Part shown: positions 44,474 through 53,677 of the stretch, one piece after another | Layout: each line of letters begins with the position of its first letter | Position numbering within the stretch: the stretch's first letter is position 1 | NCBI GenBank assembly: GCA_017640785.1 | Contig: JAEPPZ010000002.1 | Coordinates: 31,738-95,737, forward strand | DNA length: 64,000 bases | Direction: 5' to 3' | Source: Balneola sp. | GTDB lineage: Bacteria > Bacteroidota > Rhodothermia > Balneolales > Balneolaceae | Made by a program: the position numbers and the translations under genes | The notes under the pieces: model-generated | The model's database searches: none | What the model was told of the DNA's origin: nothing | The model's input: the letters and a program-made list of their open reading frames with translations, nothing else

Positions 44474-46357
44474 TCAGTTTTTGTCATCTTTATAGATATC
44501 AGCAATCTGATCTGCATATTTTTCTGCAATAACTCTGCGCTTTACTTTCATGGTTGGAGTGATCTCTCCTGTTTCCACTGTAAATTCATCGGGTAGTAAT
44601 CTGAAATCACGGATCTTCTCATGAGAAGCCAGATCTTTTGAAAAAGCCCGTATCTCTTTTTTGAATAGTTCATTCACTTCAGGATGCGAGATCAACACTT
44701 CATTGGTTTTATATTCAAGTCCATTGTCTTTGGCATACTTTGCAAGAATTTCAAAGTCAGGCACTATCAATCCGGCCATAAAATTTTGAGCTTCACCTAC
44801 CACAACCATTTGATCGATCCATTTACTGGTCTTAAACATATCCTCAATTGGGCCGGGATAAATATTTTTACCACCTGCATTAACGATCATATGCTTAATA
44901 CGATCCGTAATCTTCAAATTTCCTTTTACAAAACGTCCAACATCTCCGGTGTGTAACCAACCGTCTTCATTGATCATTTCCTTTGTAGCTTCTTCGTTAC
45001 GCCAGTAACCTTTCATTACATTCGGCCCTTTACAAAGTATCTCTCCGGGCTCAGAAGAAAGTTCTGTAGGATAATCTTCTCCACTTATTTGAGCTATGAT
45101 CTCACCGGATTCCAGATCTTTAATTCCTACTGTAACGCCGGGTATCACAGCTCCAACAACTCCGGTTACTTCTTCACCTACTCTGTTTGCAGCCATTACC
45201 GGTGAAGTTTCTGTCAATCCATATCCCTGCAAAATGGTTAAACCCGCAGCTTTGAAGAAATCGTCGATCTCAGGTGGCAAAGCCGCTCCTCCGGAAACGA
45301 ATATCCTTACCTGACCTCCAGTGCGCTCTTTCAGCTTATCAAAAACCAATTTATCAGCGATCTTCTTTTGTACAGATACAAAACCTCTTTTACCTGATGA
45401 GTACTTTCGTCCCGTTTCAACAGCCCAGTTAAAAATCTTTTTCTTGGTGTCGCTACCCTCTTCTACACTTTTAACGATCAGATTATAGATCTTTTCGAAA
45501 AGTCTTGGCACACTTATCATTACCGTTGGCTTCACTTCAGGCATATTTTTAGAAACCGTATCTACACTTTCAGCATAATAGATCTCAGCTCCACAGGAAA
45601 TTATTGCATAATAACCTGCTGTTCTCTCAAAAGAGTGACATAGTGGAAGAAATGAGAGAAGTCGATCTTTATCATCCCAATAAATATGTTGTGTAGCAGC
45701 TTTAACATTGCTCACAATATTTTGATGGGTAAGCATCGCTCCTTTTGGTCTTCCTGTTGTACCTGAAGTGTAGATCAACGTCGAAATATCTTCTACCGAA
45801 ACAGCCTGTACTCTTTTTCTGATCTCATCTTTAAATTTCTCAGCCTGCTTTGCACCTTCATTCAGTACATCTTCGAAAAGAAGAACAAATTCCTTTTCGG
45901 CATGCTTTTTATTCTTCGGATTATCGAATGCAATAATCGTTTTTAAATGCTCACAATTATCATAAACCTCTACAGCTTTCTTTAACTGGATTCCTGTAGA
46001 AACGAAGAACATCTTGGCTTCAGAATCCTGTAAGATATATTCGCACTGTCCGGCAGGAAGTGTAGTGTATAAAGATACATTGATTCCACCGATCATTTGG
46101 ATCGCAAGATCAACAGCCGCCCATTCATATCTGTTTTCACTTAAAATCCCAACTCTGTCGCCATGTTCAATTCCTTGAGAAAGCATATAAGATGCTAAAG
46201 AATGGACATCCTCGATCACCTGATCCCAGTAAATGGGTGTGTATTCAGATTTAGGATCTGTTTTACGATGAAATACAGCTTTATTCTTTCCAGCAAACTT
46301 ATTCGCCAGGTTTACAGGAAGTTCTGCTAATGTCTCGAATGGTACGATTGTAGGCAT
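44474..46357 (-). CDS. fadD: Long-chain acyl-CoA synthetase (AMP-forming)
   Basis: The 627-residue enzyme activates fatty acids with ATP and CoA. It has the AMP-binding motif STLIYTSGTTGRPKGAM (192-208), the GYGLTETSPVMAANR motif, the YWRNEEATKEMI and GWLHTGDVGRF segments, and the hinge region LKITDRIKHMIVNAGGKNIYP. The architecture fits the bacterial LC-FACS/FAA1-like branch rather than E. coli FadD. It may be peripheral to the inner membrane. It is divergent from fur and is followed by the hypothetical gene at 43490. Confidence 0.9.
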   Translation of the reverse strand: MPTIVPFETLAELPVNLANKFAGKNKAVFHRKTDPKSEYTPIYWDQVIEDVHSLASYMLSQGIEHGDRVGILSENRYEWAAVDLAIQMIGGINVSLYTTLPAGQCEYILQDSEAKMFFVSTGIQLKKAVEVYDNCEHLKTIIAFDNPKNKKHAEKEFVLLFEDVLNEGAKQAEKFKDEIRKRVQAVSVEDISTLIYTSGTTGRPKGAMLTHQNIVSNVKAATQHIYWDDKDRLLSFLPLCHSFERTAGYYAIISCGAEIYYAESVDTVSKNMPEVKPTVMISVPRLFEKIYNLIVKSVEEGSDTKKKIFNWAVETGRKYSSGKRGFVSVQKKIADKLVFDKLKERTGGQVRIFVSGGAALPPEIDDFFKAAGLTILQGYGLTETSPVMAANRVGEEVTGVVGAVIPGVTVGIKDLESGEIIAQISGEDYPTELSSEPGEILCKGPNVMKGYWRNEEATKEMINEDGWLHTGDVGRFVKGNLKITDRIKHMIVNAGGKNIYPGPIEDMFKTSKWIDQMVVVGEAQNFMAGLIVPDFEILAKYAKDNGLEYKTNEVLISHPEVNELFKKEIRAFSKDLASHEKIRDFRLLPDEFTVETGEITPTMKVKRRVIAEKYADQIADIYKDDKN

Positions 46358-46470
46358 GCTTGTAAATTTTGATCAATATTTTTCCGATTGGAATATACTA
46401 TATATAGAAAGAAATTCTTGTGTTTCAAATGCACCTATACAAGTCTTATATTAAAAGAAAAATTTCATAG

Positions 46471-46974
46471 ATGGCACATCCGGCACACGAAGAAACAATA
46501 CAGTTAGTAAAAGAGATTTTCAGATCTTATTTGAAAGAGCATAAACAACGCCAAACACCCGAAAGATTTATGGTTTTGGAAGAAATTTACCGTGCCGACG
46601 GCCACTTTGATGCGGATGATATATTCTACAGAATGGAAGAAGTTGGGACCCGTGTATCACGCGCTACGGTGTACAACACACTTGATCTTTTAGTTGAATG
46701 CGGACTGGTTCAGCGTCAACAATTTGGTAAAAGTCAGTATTACTATGAGCGCGCTTATGCTTACCAACAGCACGATCATATTATCTGCAACGATTGTGGG
46801 CATGTGTTGGAATTTTGCGATCCCAGAATTGGAGAGATACAAGAATTACTCGGTAAGATCCATGGTATGAATATCGACTCTCACTCTCTTCACTTTTACG
46901 GAACCTGCAAAGATGAAAAAGCTTGTGAAGCTCGTCAAGAAGAAAACACTAAAAAGGAAAGCGCTGAAGCGTAG
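46471..46974 (+). CDS. fur: Fur-family metal-responsive regulator
   Basis: The 167-residue protein has a winged helix (recognition helix around SRATVYNTLDLLVECG, 63-78) and a dimerisation domain. The HDH motif (101-103) is followed by structural zinc site cysteines CNDC (106, 109) and CKDEKAC (146, 152). RQTPERFMVLEEIY near residue 27 is typical. It may sense iron (Fur), zinc (Zur) or peroxide (PerR), and sequence alone does not decide; both zinc cysteine pairs favour Fur or PerR. Its TAG stop is followed within two bases by the 15-bp repeat at 46977. Confidence 0.9.
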   Translation: MAHPAHEETIQLVKEIFRSYLKEHKQRQTPERFMVLEEIYRADGHFDADDIFYRMEEVGTRVSRATVYNTLDLLVECGLVQRQQFGKSQYYYERAYAYQQHDHIICNDCGHVLEFCDPRIGEIQELLGKIHGMNIDSHSLHFYGTCKDEKACEARQEENTKKESAEA

Positions 46975-46976
46975 GT

Positions 46977-47006
46977 GGGAATTAGGAATAGGTGAATTAG
47001 GAATAG
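46977..47006 (+). repeat. Left arm of a 21-bp inverted repeat, made of 15-bp units
   Basis: Two copies of GAATTAGGAATAGGT (46979-46993 and, lacking the last two bases, 46994-47006) form a short tandem repeat. Bases 46977-46997 are perfectly complementary to 47647-47667. The arm starts two bases after the fur stop codon and ends just before the stop of the orphan gene. Confidence 0.8.
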
Positions 47007-47007
47007 T

Positions 47008-47652
47008 TTATTCCCAATTCTGGCTCAAATTTAATAAAGTTGTAAAGTATAAGTTGATAGCTATAAAGTTTTGAACTTCTTCTTTCGTATAATCTTCCTT
47101 ATCGAGAATTCTTATTAATGTACCAGCAAGAAATCTTGGACTTATAAACCCGCCAACATCTTCTACACCATCAAGTAGCTCTTGAAGCTTCTTAGAATCA
47201 CTTTCTTTCAGACAGATGAAATAATTGCTTTCAGTGTCTACATCCCAAATTTCAGAGTTCTCATTTTCTTCCTCATAACCGTCATTTGATATGACCTCTT
47301 CTAAAATTATATCCGATTCTTTTTGATCCTTAGTCCAAATTTTTTGAAAATTATTATGTCTTTTCAAACTATCCGGAACATCAGTTTTACTAATATTCAC
47401 AAACCATGAATTAACCAATGGATCAAAACTCAAAAAATTCAGAAAACTTGAATAGATTTCTTCATCGTTCGAAACATCATATACTTGTTTTATTTGATCC
47501 TCAAAAGAGTTCCTGAGAATATCGATCAATTCAGAGTTTGACTCGCAATTCCTATCAACTTCCTGACTAAATAAACTTGGACTAATTAGAACTAATAATG
47601 AAAAGAAGCCCCCTAACGACCGATAGACCTTATTTCTAATTCGATTATTCAC
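47008..47652 (-). CDS. Hypothetical secreted protein framed by inverted repeats
   Basis: The 214-residue product starts with GTG and has a signal peptide of about 29 residues ending PSLFSQ. The mature part is acidic and helical, with one cysteine near the mature N-terminus and one at mid-length (YFICLKESDSKKL). I recognise no domain. The start codon lies inside the right arm of the inverted repeat and the stop is 11 bases from the left arm. The gene is therefore almost exactly the repeat-bounded segment between fur and ftsX. It may be a lineage-specific insertion. Confidence 0.6.
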   Translation of the reverse strand: MNNRIRNKVYRSLGGFFSLLVLISPSLFSQEVDRNCESNSELIDILRNSFEDQIKQVYDVSNDEEIYSSFLNFLSFDPLVNSWFVNISKTDVPDSLKRHNNFQKIWTKDQKESDIILEEVISNDGYEEENENSEIWDVDTESNYFICLKESDSKKLQELLDGVEDVGGFISPRFLAGTLIRILDKEDYTKEEVQNFIAINLYFTTLLNLSQNWE

Positions 47653-47680
47653 CTATTCCTAATTCCCTTATTCTTAATTA
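47647..47680 (-). repeat. Right arm of the 21-bp inverted repeat, with ftsX stop
   Basis: On the minus strand AATTAAGAATAAGGG (47679-47665) and AATTAGGAATAGGTG (47664-47650) are two 15-bp units. The inverted repeat covers 47647-47667. The ftsX TAA stop (47680-47678) runs into the first unit and the GTG start of the orphan gene lies in the second. Confidence 0.8.
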
Positions 47681-48559
47681 CCCAGAAATATAAGTTTCAG
47701 CAATATACTTTCTGGAAGCGAGTCTGCTGCCCCACCAACCCATCAAAACTGATAAACCGACCATCGCTCCAACTAAGAAGTACCAACGTCCGAATGGCCA
47801 TGCTACAATTCCCACGTCAGGAACATAGATCGGAACCAAAAACTCAAAGATCGCAAATACACTCAGCACCGCTAAAGTACCGGCAATCAATCCCTGAATA
47901 ATTCCTTCCACAATAAATGGACTTCTTATAAAACCATTCGTAGCTCCAACAAGCTTCATCGCTCTGATAAGATCCTTTTTTGCGTAGATAGTCAAGCGGA
48001 TAGTATTATAGACCAAGACCACAGCTGCCAGTAAAATTAAGATTCCCAAACCGCTGCCAATCAAGCTGAAAATACTCAGATTTGATTCCAGCGCTTTCAG
48101 CAGTGCTCTGTTATACTCTACTTCGTCTACTCCGCGGATATTTTGAATTCGGGAAGCTAAACTTTCTACCAATTCAGATCCCGAATCAGTATTCACATCT
48201 ACTTTAAAAGAAGCCGGTAAAAAGTTCAATTCAATCAGTTCGGTAACGCCCGCTCCTAATTCTTTAGCTGCAATCACGGACGCGCTGTCTTTGGAAATAT
48301 AAACCACATTCGTAACCAACTCTTCGCCCTCGATTTGGTTACGCACTTCTTCCACAGAGCGTTCATCCATATCAAAAAGGAAAACTTCAATCTGGATCTC
48401 CTTCAAACTCATAGCTTGTGTATACACGTTGTACGATACACGCCCGAGAATGCCCAGTAACAGCACTGCTATAAACAAGGAGAATATAGATGTGGTAACA
48501 GCCAATTTAGCTCTCTTAAAGCCGGCTGTCCCTTCTTTTATTACATATTTTAGACTCAT
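47678..48559 (-). CDS. ftsX: Cell division protein FtsX
   Basis: FtsX with FtsE forms an ABC-like complex in the inner membrane that activates peptidoglycan hydrolases during division. The 293 residues have one N-terminal membrane helix (about 22-44), a periplasmic loop (about 45-165) and three C-terminal helices. YNTIRLTIYAKKDLIRAMKLVGATNGFIRSPF marks the FtsX/MacB core. ftsE is not adjacent. It begins one base after the outer-membrane protein gene and its stop overlaps the 15-bp repeat. Confidence 0.9.
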   Translation of the reverse strand: MSLKYVIKEGTAGFKRAKLAVTTSIFSLFIAVLLLGILGRVSYNVYTQAMSLKEIQIEVFLFDMDERSVEEVRNQIEGEELVTNVVYISKDSASVIAAKELGAGVTELIELNFLPASFKVDVNTDSGSELVESLASRIQNIRGVDEVEYNRALLKALESNLSIFSLIGSGLGILILLAAVVLVYNTIRLTIYAKKDLIRAMKLVGATNGFIRSPFIVEGIIQGLIAGTLAVLSVFAIFEFLVPIYVPDVGIVAWPFGRWYFLVGAMVGLSVLMGWWGSRLASRKYIAETYISG

Positions 48560-48560
48560 A

Positions 48561-50540
48561 TCAGTTTCTGAATTGTGCTCTTATTCCAACAATTAATCTT
48601 CGAGGTGGCATCGGAAATGATGACGCCTCAAAGTAGCCTGCCTGACCTAAACCGTCAAGTGCATTTTCCCATCTTATCACTACCATTATTGCACGAACTC
48701 TGGCAGAAAGTTCCGCATCCATTCTGAAAAATGCAGGTACAAATGATTGCATGCTTCCGTCATTGGTTAATGAATTGGATTGCCAATAGTCTAACTCTGT
48801 ATTATAAAACTGACTTTCATAAGCGAATGGCGAGAGCAACGTGCGCACACCGATCTTAACAAAAGCGGCCCTGTTGAAAGCATAGTTCTTATAAAATAGC
48901 GCATTTCTGATCCATAATTTAGTATCAACAGAACCAAATGTTGAGTGACTTTGATCTGATTCAAAACTCAACGTTGTTTCATAAGCTACTGAACTTTCGA
49001 TCTCAAAATTGGGATTCTGAAATTTGACAAAACCGGAAATAAAGGCCAGATCCTGAGAGTTTGTATTGCTAAAGGTACTGTCTGAGTCTAATACTATTCG
49101 GTTTTCAGTAAATTTGAGTCTGCCCGAAGCTCCTGCTTTCCAATAACTACCAAGCGAAGAATTTACTTCCCCGTAAAGCGATGTTATTTTCTCATTTTTA
49201 AGATTTGAATTCCCCGAATAGTCCTTCGATGACCAGTACAAAGTCTGAATGGTCGGAACCCTGCTTTCCACACTCGCAGTTAATTTCAGATTCAAATTTC
49301 CAGGATTTCCGATGTTTATACCTGATGAAAATTCCGAACCTGAATGGCCTGTATTTCGCGATACTACATTACCCGAACCGATCAATTTTAATCCATCAAA
49401 CAACTTCAATTCAGTAGTCATTTTTGCTTCTGATGTAAACCAATTGTTCCGGGTAATGGAATTCCCTGATTTCAGGTCTGACAAATTAACCGCGGCATCA
49501 CCTTGTATTGAAAGCAAACCCAATTCCACTTTCTTGAAGATTTGAGCACCATGTGTTAGCAACTCTCTGCTGAGAGTATCAGCGCTAATTCGAACTAACC
49601 TGTCGTTCTTAGTTCTGTTAAATATCAAACCACCTGACTCAGCCGTAGCTGTGTCCGATCTTTGGTAGAGACCCAGCTTTATATCATTTCTGAGTATTTC
49701 TGAATTTCCGGAACTGCTTACAGGATTTGAAGTAAACTCACCAAAACCAAAAGTTGAAGGATCATTATCTACATATCCACCGGATTCATCATTATTAAAA
49801 TCATTTCGTAGGATCAATCCCTGAATCTGATATTTATCTCCCAAATGATGGTAAATCCGCCCCATGATCTGACTTCCTTGAACGGAATTATTTGGATAAA
49901 AACCTCCATCTCTCCTGTCCCAGTACGACAACTCAATATTTGTTCCGGGCGCCGTATTCTGAGCTACAAAGAACTCCAGATTCCTATAATCATTAGAAGC
50001 TTCATCAAAGTTCAGATAGCTTACAGGTTCATTTATGTAGTAATCACGAATATTCACATATGAATTTAGATCTCCGTTATAAGTCTGATACACTGTTCCG
50101 ATCTTGTGATGCGGCACATAGTTGTAATTGATCAGCCCCGTAACCGGATCGTTCAGAAGAATATCATCCAGCCATAAGTTCTGTTCATATTGATCGTAAC
50201 CATTGATATTAAATGCATCAGTCCTCCCGATTGTACCTTGCCTGTAAGAAATCACGTTACTTTGATAGGCGTAAAAATCTCCCCAGTTCGGATAAATATT
50301 CCATCGCAATAGACTGTCGGTAGTTATTTTCTCTGAAAATGACGGGATACGATTCTTCCAGAGATTTACAGTTTTTACTTTTACTTCCTTTTTCTGAGAC
50401 GCCAGCACGCTGTCATTTTTGGCTTCTGTGTTTGGAGATGTGATCTTAACCGAATCTGTTTTGGCAGAATCTGCAACTTGTGCAAATAATGCTGTTGAGC
50501 TTACAATCAATGCGATATAAAAGGATATAATAACTCTCAA
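48561..50540 (-). CDS. Outer-membrane beta-barrel protein with plug-like N-terminal region
   Basis: The 659-residue protein has a signal peptide ending ALFAQ, a low-complexity Ser/Lys/Asp segment, and a region resembling a TonB-dependent receptor plug (IGRTDAFNINGYDQYEQN, LWLDDILLNDPVTG). Many alternating beta strands fill the remainder, ending RRLIVGIRAQFRN. It lacks a clear TonB box and is shorter than most receptors, so a porin-like or receptor-derived barrel is likely. Its ATG overlaps the cinA stop by four bases, and ftsX follows one base after, an unusual coupling of envelope genes. Confidence 0.65.
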   Translation of the reverse strand: MRVIISFYIALIVSSTALFAQVADSAKTDSVKITSPNTEAKNDSVLASQKKEVKVKTVNLWKNRIPSFSEKITTDSLLRWNIYPNWGDFYAYQSNVISYRQGTIGRTDAFNINGYDQYEQNLWLDDILLNDPVTGLINYNYVPHHKIGTVYQTYNGDLNSYVNIRDYYINEPVSYLNFDEASNDYRNLEFFVAQNTAPGTNIELSYWDRRDGGFYPNNSVQGSQIMGRIYHHLGDKYQIQGLILRNDFNNDESGGYVDNDPSTFGFGEFTSNPVSSSGNSEILRNDIKLGLYQRSDTATAESGGLIFNRTKNDRLVRISADTLSRELLTHGAQIFKKVELGLLSIQGDAAVNLSDLKSGNSITRNNWFTSEAKMTTELKLFDGLKLIGSGNVVSRNTGHSGSEFSSGINIGNPGNLNLKLTASVESRVPTIQTLYWSSKDYSGNSNLKNEKITSLYGEVNSSLGSYWKAGASGRLKFTENRIVLDSDSTFSNTNSQDLAFISGFVKFQNPNFEIESSVAYETTLSFESDQSHSTFGSVDTKLWIRNALFYKNYAFNRAAFVKIGVRTLLSPFAYESQFYNTELDYWQSNSLTNDGSMQSFVPAFFRMDAELSARVRAIMVVIRWENALDGLGQAGYFEASSFPMPPRRLIVGIRAQFRN

Positions 50541-51823
50541 GGATATTGTTTCTCCAGATTATAAGGCATTTCATCTATTCCCTTTAACACTCTGCGCGCC
50601 ATTTCCAAAGCCGTTCGCATGCTTCGTTCCTTATTCAACAACCGATCTTTTGTAAACAAAGCTTTTATGGCAAAATGTTCATCCTTGCTCCAGTATCCCA
50701 TCCATACGGTACCAACCGGTTTTTCTTCCGATCCTCCGTCCGGACCGGCAACTCCAGTAGTTGAAATACCGATATCAGAACCAAGTTTTTCTGCTACTCC
50801 TTTTGCCATCTTTAATGCTACTTCTCTGCTTACTGCACCGTGATCATTCAAATCATTTTCTGAGACACCTAATTGATTTATTTTTACTGAATTGGCATAA
50901 GAAACAATTCCACCCAACATATATGAACTACTTCCGGCTATATTCGTGAGCTCATTTGCAATCATCCCACCCGTACAACTTTCTGCGGTAGCAATTGTTT
51001 TGTTCTGTTCGATCAAAATTTTACCAATAGCTTCCGATATGGTCAGGTGTTTGCCTTCTCCGATAATATACTTAGAAGCTTTTTCATAAATATGGTCGGC
51101 GAGTTTATTTACTGATTCCTCTGCCTCTGATCTTGTTGATCCTTTACCGTTTAATCTGAGAGTCACTCCTCCCGGCATCGGCAAATAAGCCAGACTGACA
51201 CCATTGTTAAAAAAAGAATTCAGATCACCTATAATAGTATCACTTAAAGTACTTTCTCCGATTCCAACTGTTTTCAGATATCTGGAATGTAAGAAACCAA
51301 CGTCTCCAAATACTTTTCTTAATTTCTGAGAAACTGCATTTTCCATCAAGTATTTCATTTCATAAGGCACTCCCGGCATAGAAACCAGATAGCAATCGTT
51401 CTCATAAAACCACATTCCGGGCGCTGTTCCCATCTTGTTAAACAATACCTCGCAATTTTCGGGAACTTCAGCCTGTATCTTATTCGACTCCGAAAAAGGG
51501 ATATTTCTGCTCTCAAATAATTTTTTGATATAATCCAGAACGCGTTTATCTGACTTCATTGTCACACCAAACAATTCAGCAATCGCTGCTTTTGTAATGT
51601 CGTCGTGTGTGGGACCTAATCCTCCGGTACAAAGCACAACATCAGCATGCTTCATTGAATAAGAGGTCGTCGATTTGATGAGATTCAGTTCATCCGAGAT
51701 AGTATGCACTTCTGTAACCTCAAAACCTAAACCGGTCATGAACTCGCCCATCCAGGTAGCATTGGTGTTTACAGTGTCTCCAATAAGTAATTCGTTGCCG
51801 ATTGAGATGATCTGAACTTTCAT
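50537..51823 (-). CDS. cinA: CinA-family protein (nicotinamide-nucleotide amidohydrolase / ADP-ribose pyrophosphatase-like)
   Basis: From the ATG at 51823 the product has 428 residues. The N-terminal MoCF-like domain (about 1-170) begins MKVQIISIGNELLIGDTVNTN and has TGGLGPTHDDITK. The C-terminal amidohydrolase domain (about 265-428) has TAESCTGGMIANEL and GVAGPDGGSEEKPVGTVW. It recycles NMN from pyridine nucleotides and is historically called competence/damage-inducible protein. I chose 51823 over 51853 because the family begins at this MxV/AxIISIGNELL motif. Its stop overlaps the barrel-protein gene. Confidence 0.92.
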   Translation of the reverse strand: MKVQIISIGNELLIGDTVNTNATWMGEFMTGLGFEVTEVHTISDELNLIKSTTSYSMKHADVVLCTGGLGPTHDDITKAAIAELFGVTMKSDKRVLDYIKKLFESRNIPFSESNKIQAEVPENCEVLFNKMGTAPGMWFYENDCYLVSMPGVPYEMKYLMENAVSQKLRKVFGDVGFLHSRYLKTVGIGESTLSDTIIGDLNSFFNNGVSLAYLPMPGGVTLRLNGKGSTRSEAEESVNKLADHIYEKASKYIIGEGKHLTISEAIGKILIEQNKTIATAESCTGGMIANELTNIAGSSSYMLGGIVSYANSVKINQLGVSENDLNDHGAVSREVALKMAKGVAEKLGSDIGISTTGVAGPDGGSEEKPVGTVWMGYWSKDEHFAIKALFTKDRLLNKERSMRTALEMARRVLKGIDEMPYNLEKQYP

Positions 51824-51902
51824 ACCTGTAAAATTCACAATTCCTTTGTCCAAAAGCTAGTTTTCATATTATTATATCCAATCTATTTCCTATCTTCGTT
51901 CA

Positions 51903-52493
51903 ATGAAAAGTCTTCCGAACATTCTCAGCTCCCTTCGCATCATCCTTGCGCCGATATTTCTGTATCTGTATTTGCAGGGAGGACTGATCTGGGGAGGGTT
52001 AAGCATCCTGATCTTTACAATTGCTGCAATCACTGATTATTTTGACGGCCACTATGCCCGGAAATATCAGGTTGAATCTTCTTTGGGAGTATTTCTCGAT
52101 CCGCTTGCAGACAAAGTCCTCACATTCAGTGCATTTATCGTGCTTCCGTTCATCGATCCCTCTCAGTTTCCATGGTGGGCAGTTATTTTGATCATCATCC
52201 GTGATGTATTTATGACCGGATTACGTGTTTATGCAAATAAGAAGGATATGCAGATGAAAACCCGTTCTTTTGCAAAAACGAAAACGACCATTCAGCTTAC
52301 ATTCCTGTATATCGCTTTATTCCTTGGTGTATTTGAAGGAACAGGAAATATTCTGGCGGACTGGTCCGAAATCATTCTTTCAACCGGTGTTATGTTCTGG
52401 TTGATGATGTTTGTGACTTTTATCACAGTTTATTCCGGAATAGAATATGTGTTTACTAATAAAAAGCTATTTCGCAATTCGGCATCTTCATGA
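51903..52493 (+). CDS. pgsA: CDP-diacylglycerol-glycerol-3-phosphate 3-phosphatidyltransferase
   Basis: PgsA makes phosphatidylglycerol phosphate from CDP-diacylglycerol and glycerol-3-phosphate in the inner membrane. The complete CDP-alcohol phosphotransferase motif is present, D45-x2-D48-G-x2-A52-R53-x8-G62-x3-D66-x3-D70, within a 196-residue protein with about five membrane helices. The next gene, pgpA, overlaps it by four bases and carries out the following dephosphorylation, which strongly supports this call over other CDP-alcohol transferases. Confidence 0.93.
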   Translation: MKSLPNILSSLRIILAPIFLYLYLQGGLIWGGLSILIFTIAAITDYFDGHYARKYQVESSLGVFLDPLADKVLTFSAFIVLPFIDPSQFPWWAVILIIIRDVFMTGLRVYANKKDMQMKTRSFAKTKTTIQLTFLYIALFLGVFEGTGNILADWSEIILSTGVMFWLMMFVTFITVYSGIEYVFTNKKLFRNSASS

Positions 52494-52957
52494 GATCGCT
52501 TAAACTTTTCATTGGGTCAGGATTCGGCTCGGGATTAATTCCATTTGCACCCGGCACTTGGGGTAGTTTACTCTCATTAGTTCCTATCTACTTTCTGATG
52601 ATGTCCGGTAACATTTTTTTGGTACCGCTCTTTGTGCTAATAACTTCTCTCCTTTCGTTATGGGTGACTTCAGCTTGTGTAGAACAATGGGGTGAAGATC
52701 CCGGAAAACTTGTTATGGACGAATGGGCTGGTCAGGCGCTCACATTTATATCAATTTCATCGACCGGTGTGCTCGATTCAGATTTAATGATTTTAGGGAT
52801 TGGTTTCATATTATTCCGGATTTTTGACATTTTAAAGCCTTTAGGTATCAATAAGCTTCAAAAATATGAAGGCGGAGCCGGTATTTTACTCGATGATTTA
52901 CTTGCAGGATTATATGCGCTTATCTGCCTAAAAACTCTTATTTTCATCTGGTCGTAA
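52490..52957 (+). CDS. pgpA: Phosphatidylglycerophosphatase A
   Basis: PgpA removes the phosphate from phosphatidylglycerol phosphate to give phosphatidylglycerol. The 155-residue membrane protein has the family motifs GSGLIPFAPGTWGSL (13-27), KLVMDEWAGQ (73-82) and FRIFDILKPLGINKLQK, with DDLLAGLYA near the end. It is translationally coupled to pgsA by an ATGA overlap, so the two last steps of phosphatidylglycerol synthesis form one unit. Confidence 0.93.
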   Translation: MRSLKLFIGSGFGSGLIPFAPGTWGSLLSLVPIYFLMMSGNIFLVPLFVLITSLLSLWVTSACVEQWGEDPGKLVMDEWAGQALTFISISSTGVLDSDLMILGIGFILFRIFDILKPLGINKLQKYEGGAGILLDDLLAGLYALICLKTLIFIWS

Positions 52958-53009
52958 AAAAAGACCTATTCTCGGGATTTTAGAAGAGAAAACAAGATTA
53001 CAGACATTT

Positions 53010-53651
53010 ATGATTATTAACGATTCATTTGCACGCGAACTAGCGGCAGACTTATTAGATATTGACGCAGTTATACTAAGACCGAATAATCCATTTACCT
53101 GGTCGTCAGGGTGGAATTCGCCAATTTATTGCGATAACAGATTAACTTTAAGACATCCGGAAGTAAGAAAGAAAATTGCTCAGCAGTTTACTGCTTTTAT
53201 AAGTGAAAAATTTCCGAATGTGGATGTCATCACCGGAACAGCAACTGCCGGTATACCTCATGCTGCATGGGTTTCTGAAGCTTTGGACAAACCAATGGCT
53301 TACGTACGCGCTAAGGCGAAAGCTCATGGAATGGGAAATCAAATTGAAGGTGGTGTGGATAAAGGACAAAGCACTATCGTTCTTGAAGACCTGATCTCAA
53401 CAGGTGGCTCGGCAATCTCTGTGCTTGAAGCACTTCAGTTTGTTGGAGCTAATGTAGAAGGTGTGTTATCAATCTTCACTTATGGATTTGCAAAAGCAGA
53501 TGAACGTTTCCAAAAAGTAAACGTTCCTGTGTACAGCCTCACCGATTATAAAACGTTGATCAATGTAGCTATTGAAAAAGGAATCGTTACAGGCGATGAT
53601 CTGGATCTGCTTTCCAGCTGGAGAGACAACCCGGATACCTGGCCAAAATAG
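53010..53651 (+). CDS. pyrE: Orotate phosphoribosyltransferase
   Basis: PyrE adds PRPP to orotate to form OMP in pyrimidine synthesis. The 213 residues include the substrate loop RAKAKAHGMGNQIEG (100-114) and the PRPP-binding motif IVLEDLISTGGSAISVLEAL (123-142). FTWSSGWNSPIYCDNR near residue 29 is also typical. It follows pgpA after 52 bases and is followed by miaB after 26 bases; both look like a housekeeping run. No other pyr gene is nearby. Confidence 0.95.
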   Translation: MIINDSFARELAADLLDIDAVILRPNNPFTWSSGWNSPIYCDNRLTLRHPEVRKKIAQQFTAFISEKFPNVDVITGTATAGIPHAAWVSEALDKPMAYVRAKAKAHGMGNQIEGGVDKGQSTIVLEDLISTGGSAISVLEALQFVGANVEGVLSIFTYGFAKADERFQKVNVPVYSLTDYKTLINVAIEKGIVTGDDLDLLSSWRDNPDTWPK

Positions 53652-53677
53652 AATTTTAGTTTGAAAAGAGAAGTACA

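Noticed and set aside
51824..51853. Earlier ATG for cinA
   Set aside because: The conserved N-terminus IISIGNELLIGD begins just after the ATG at 51823, so ten extra residues are unlikely.
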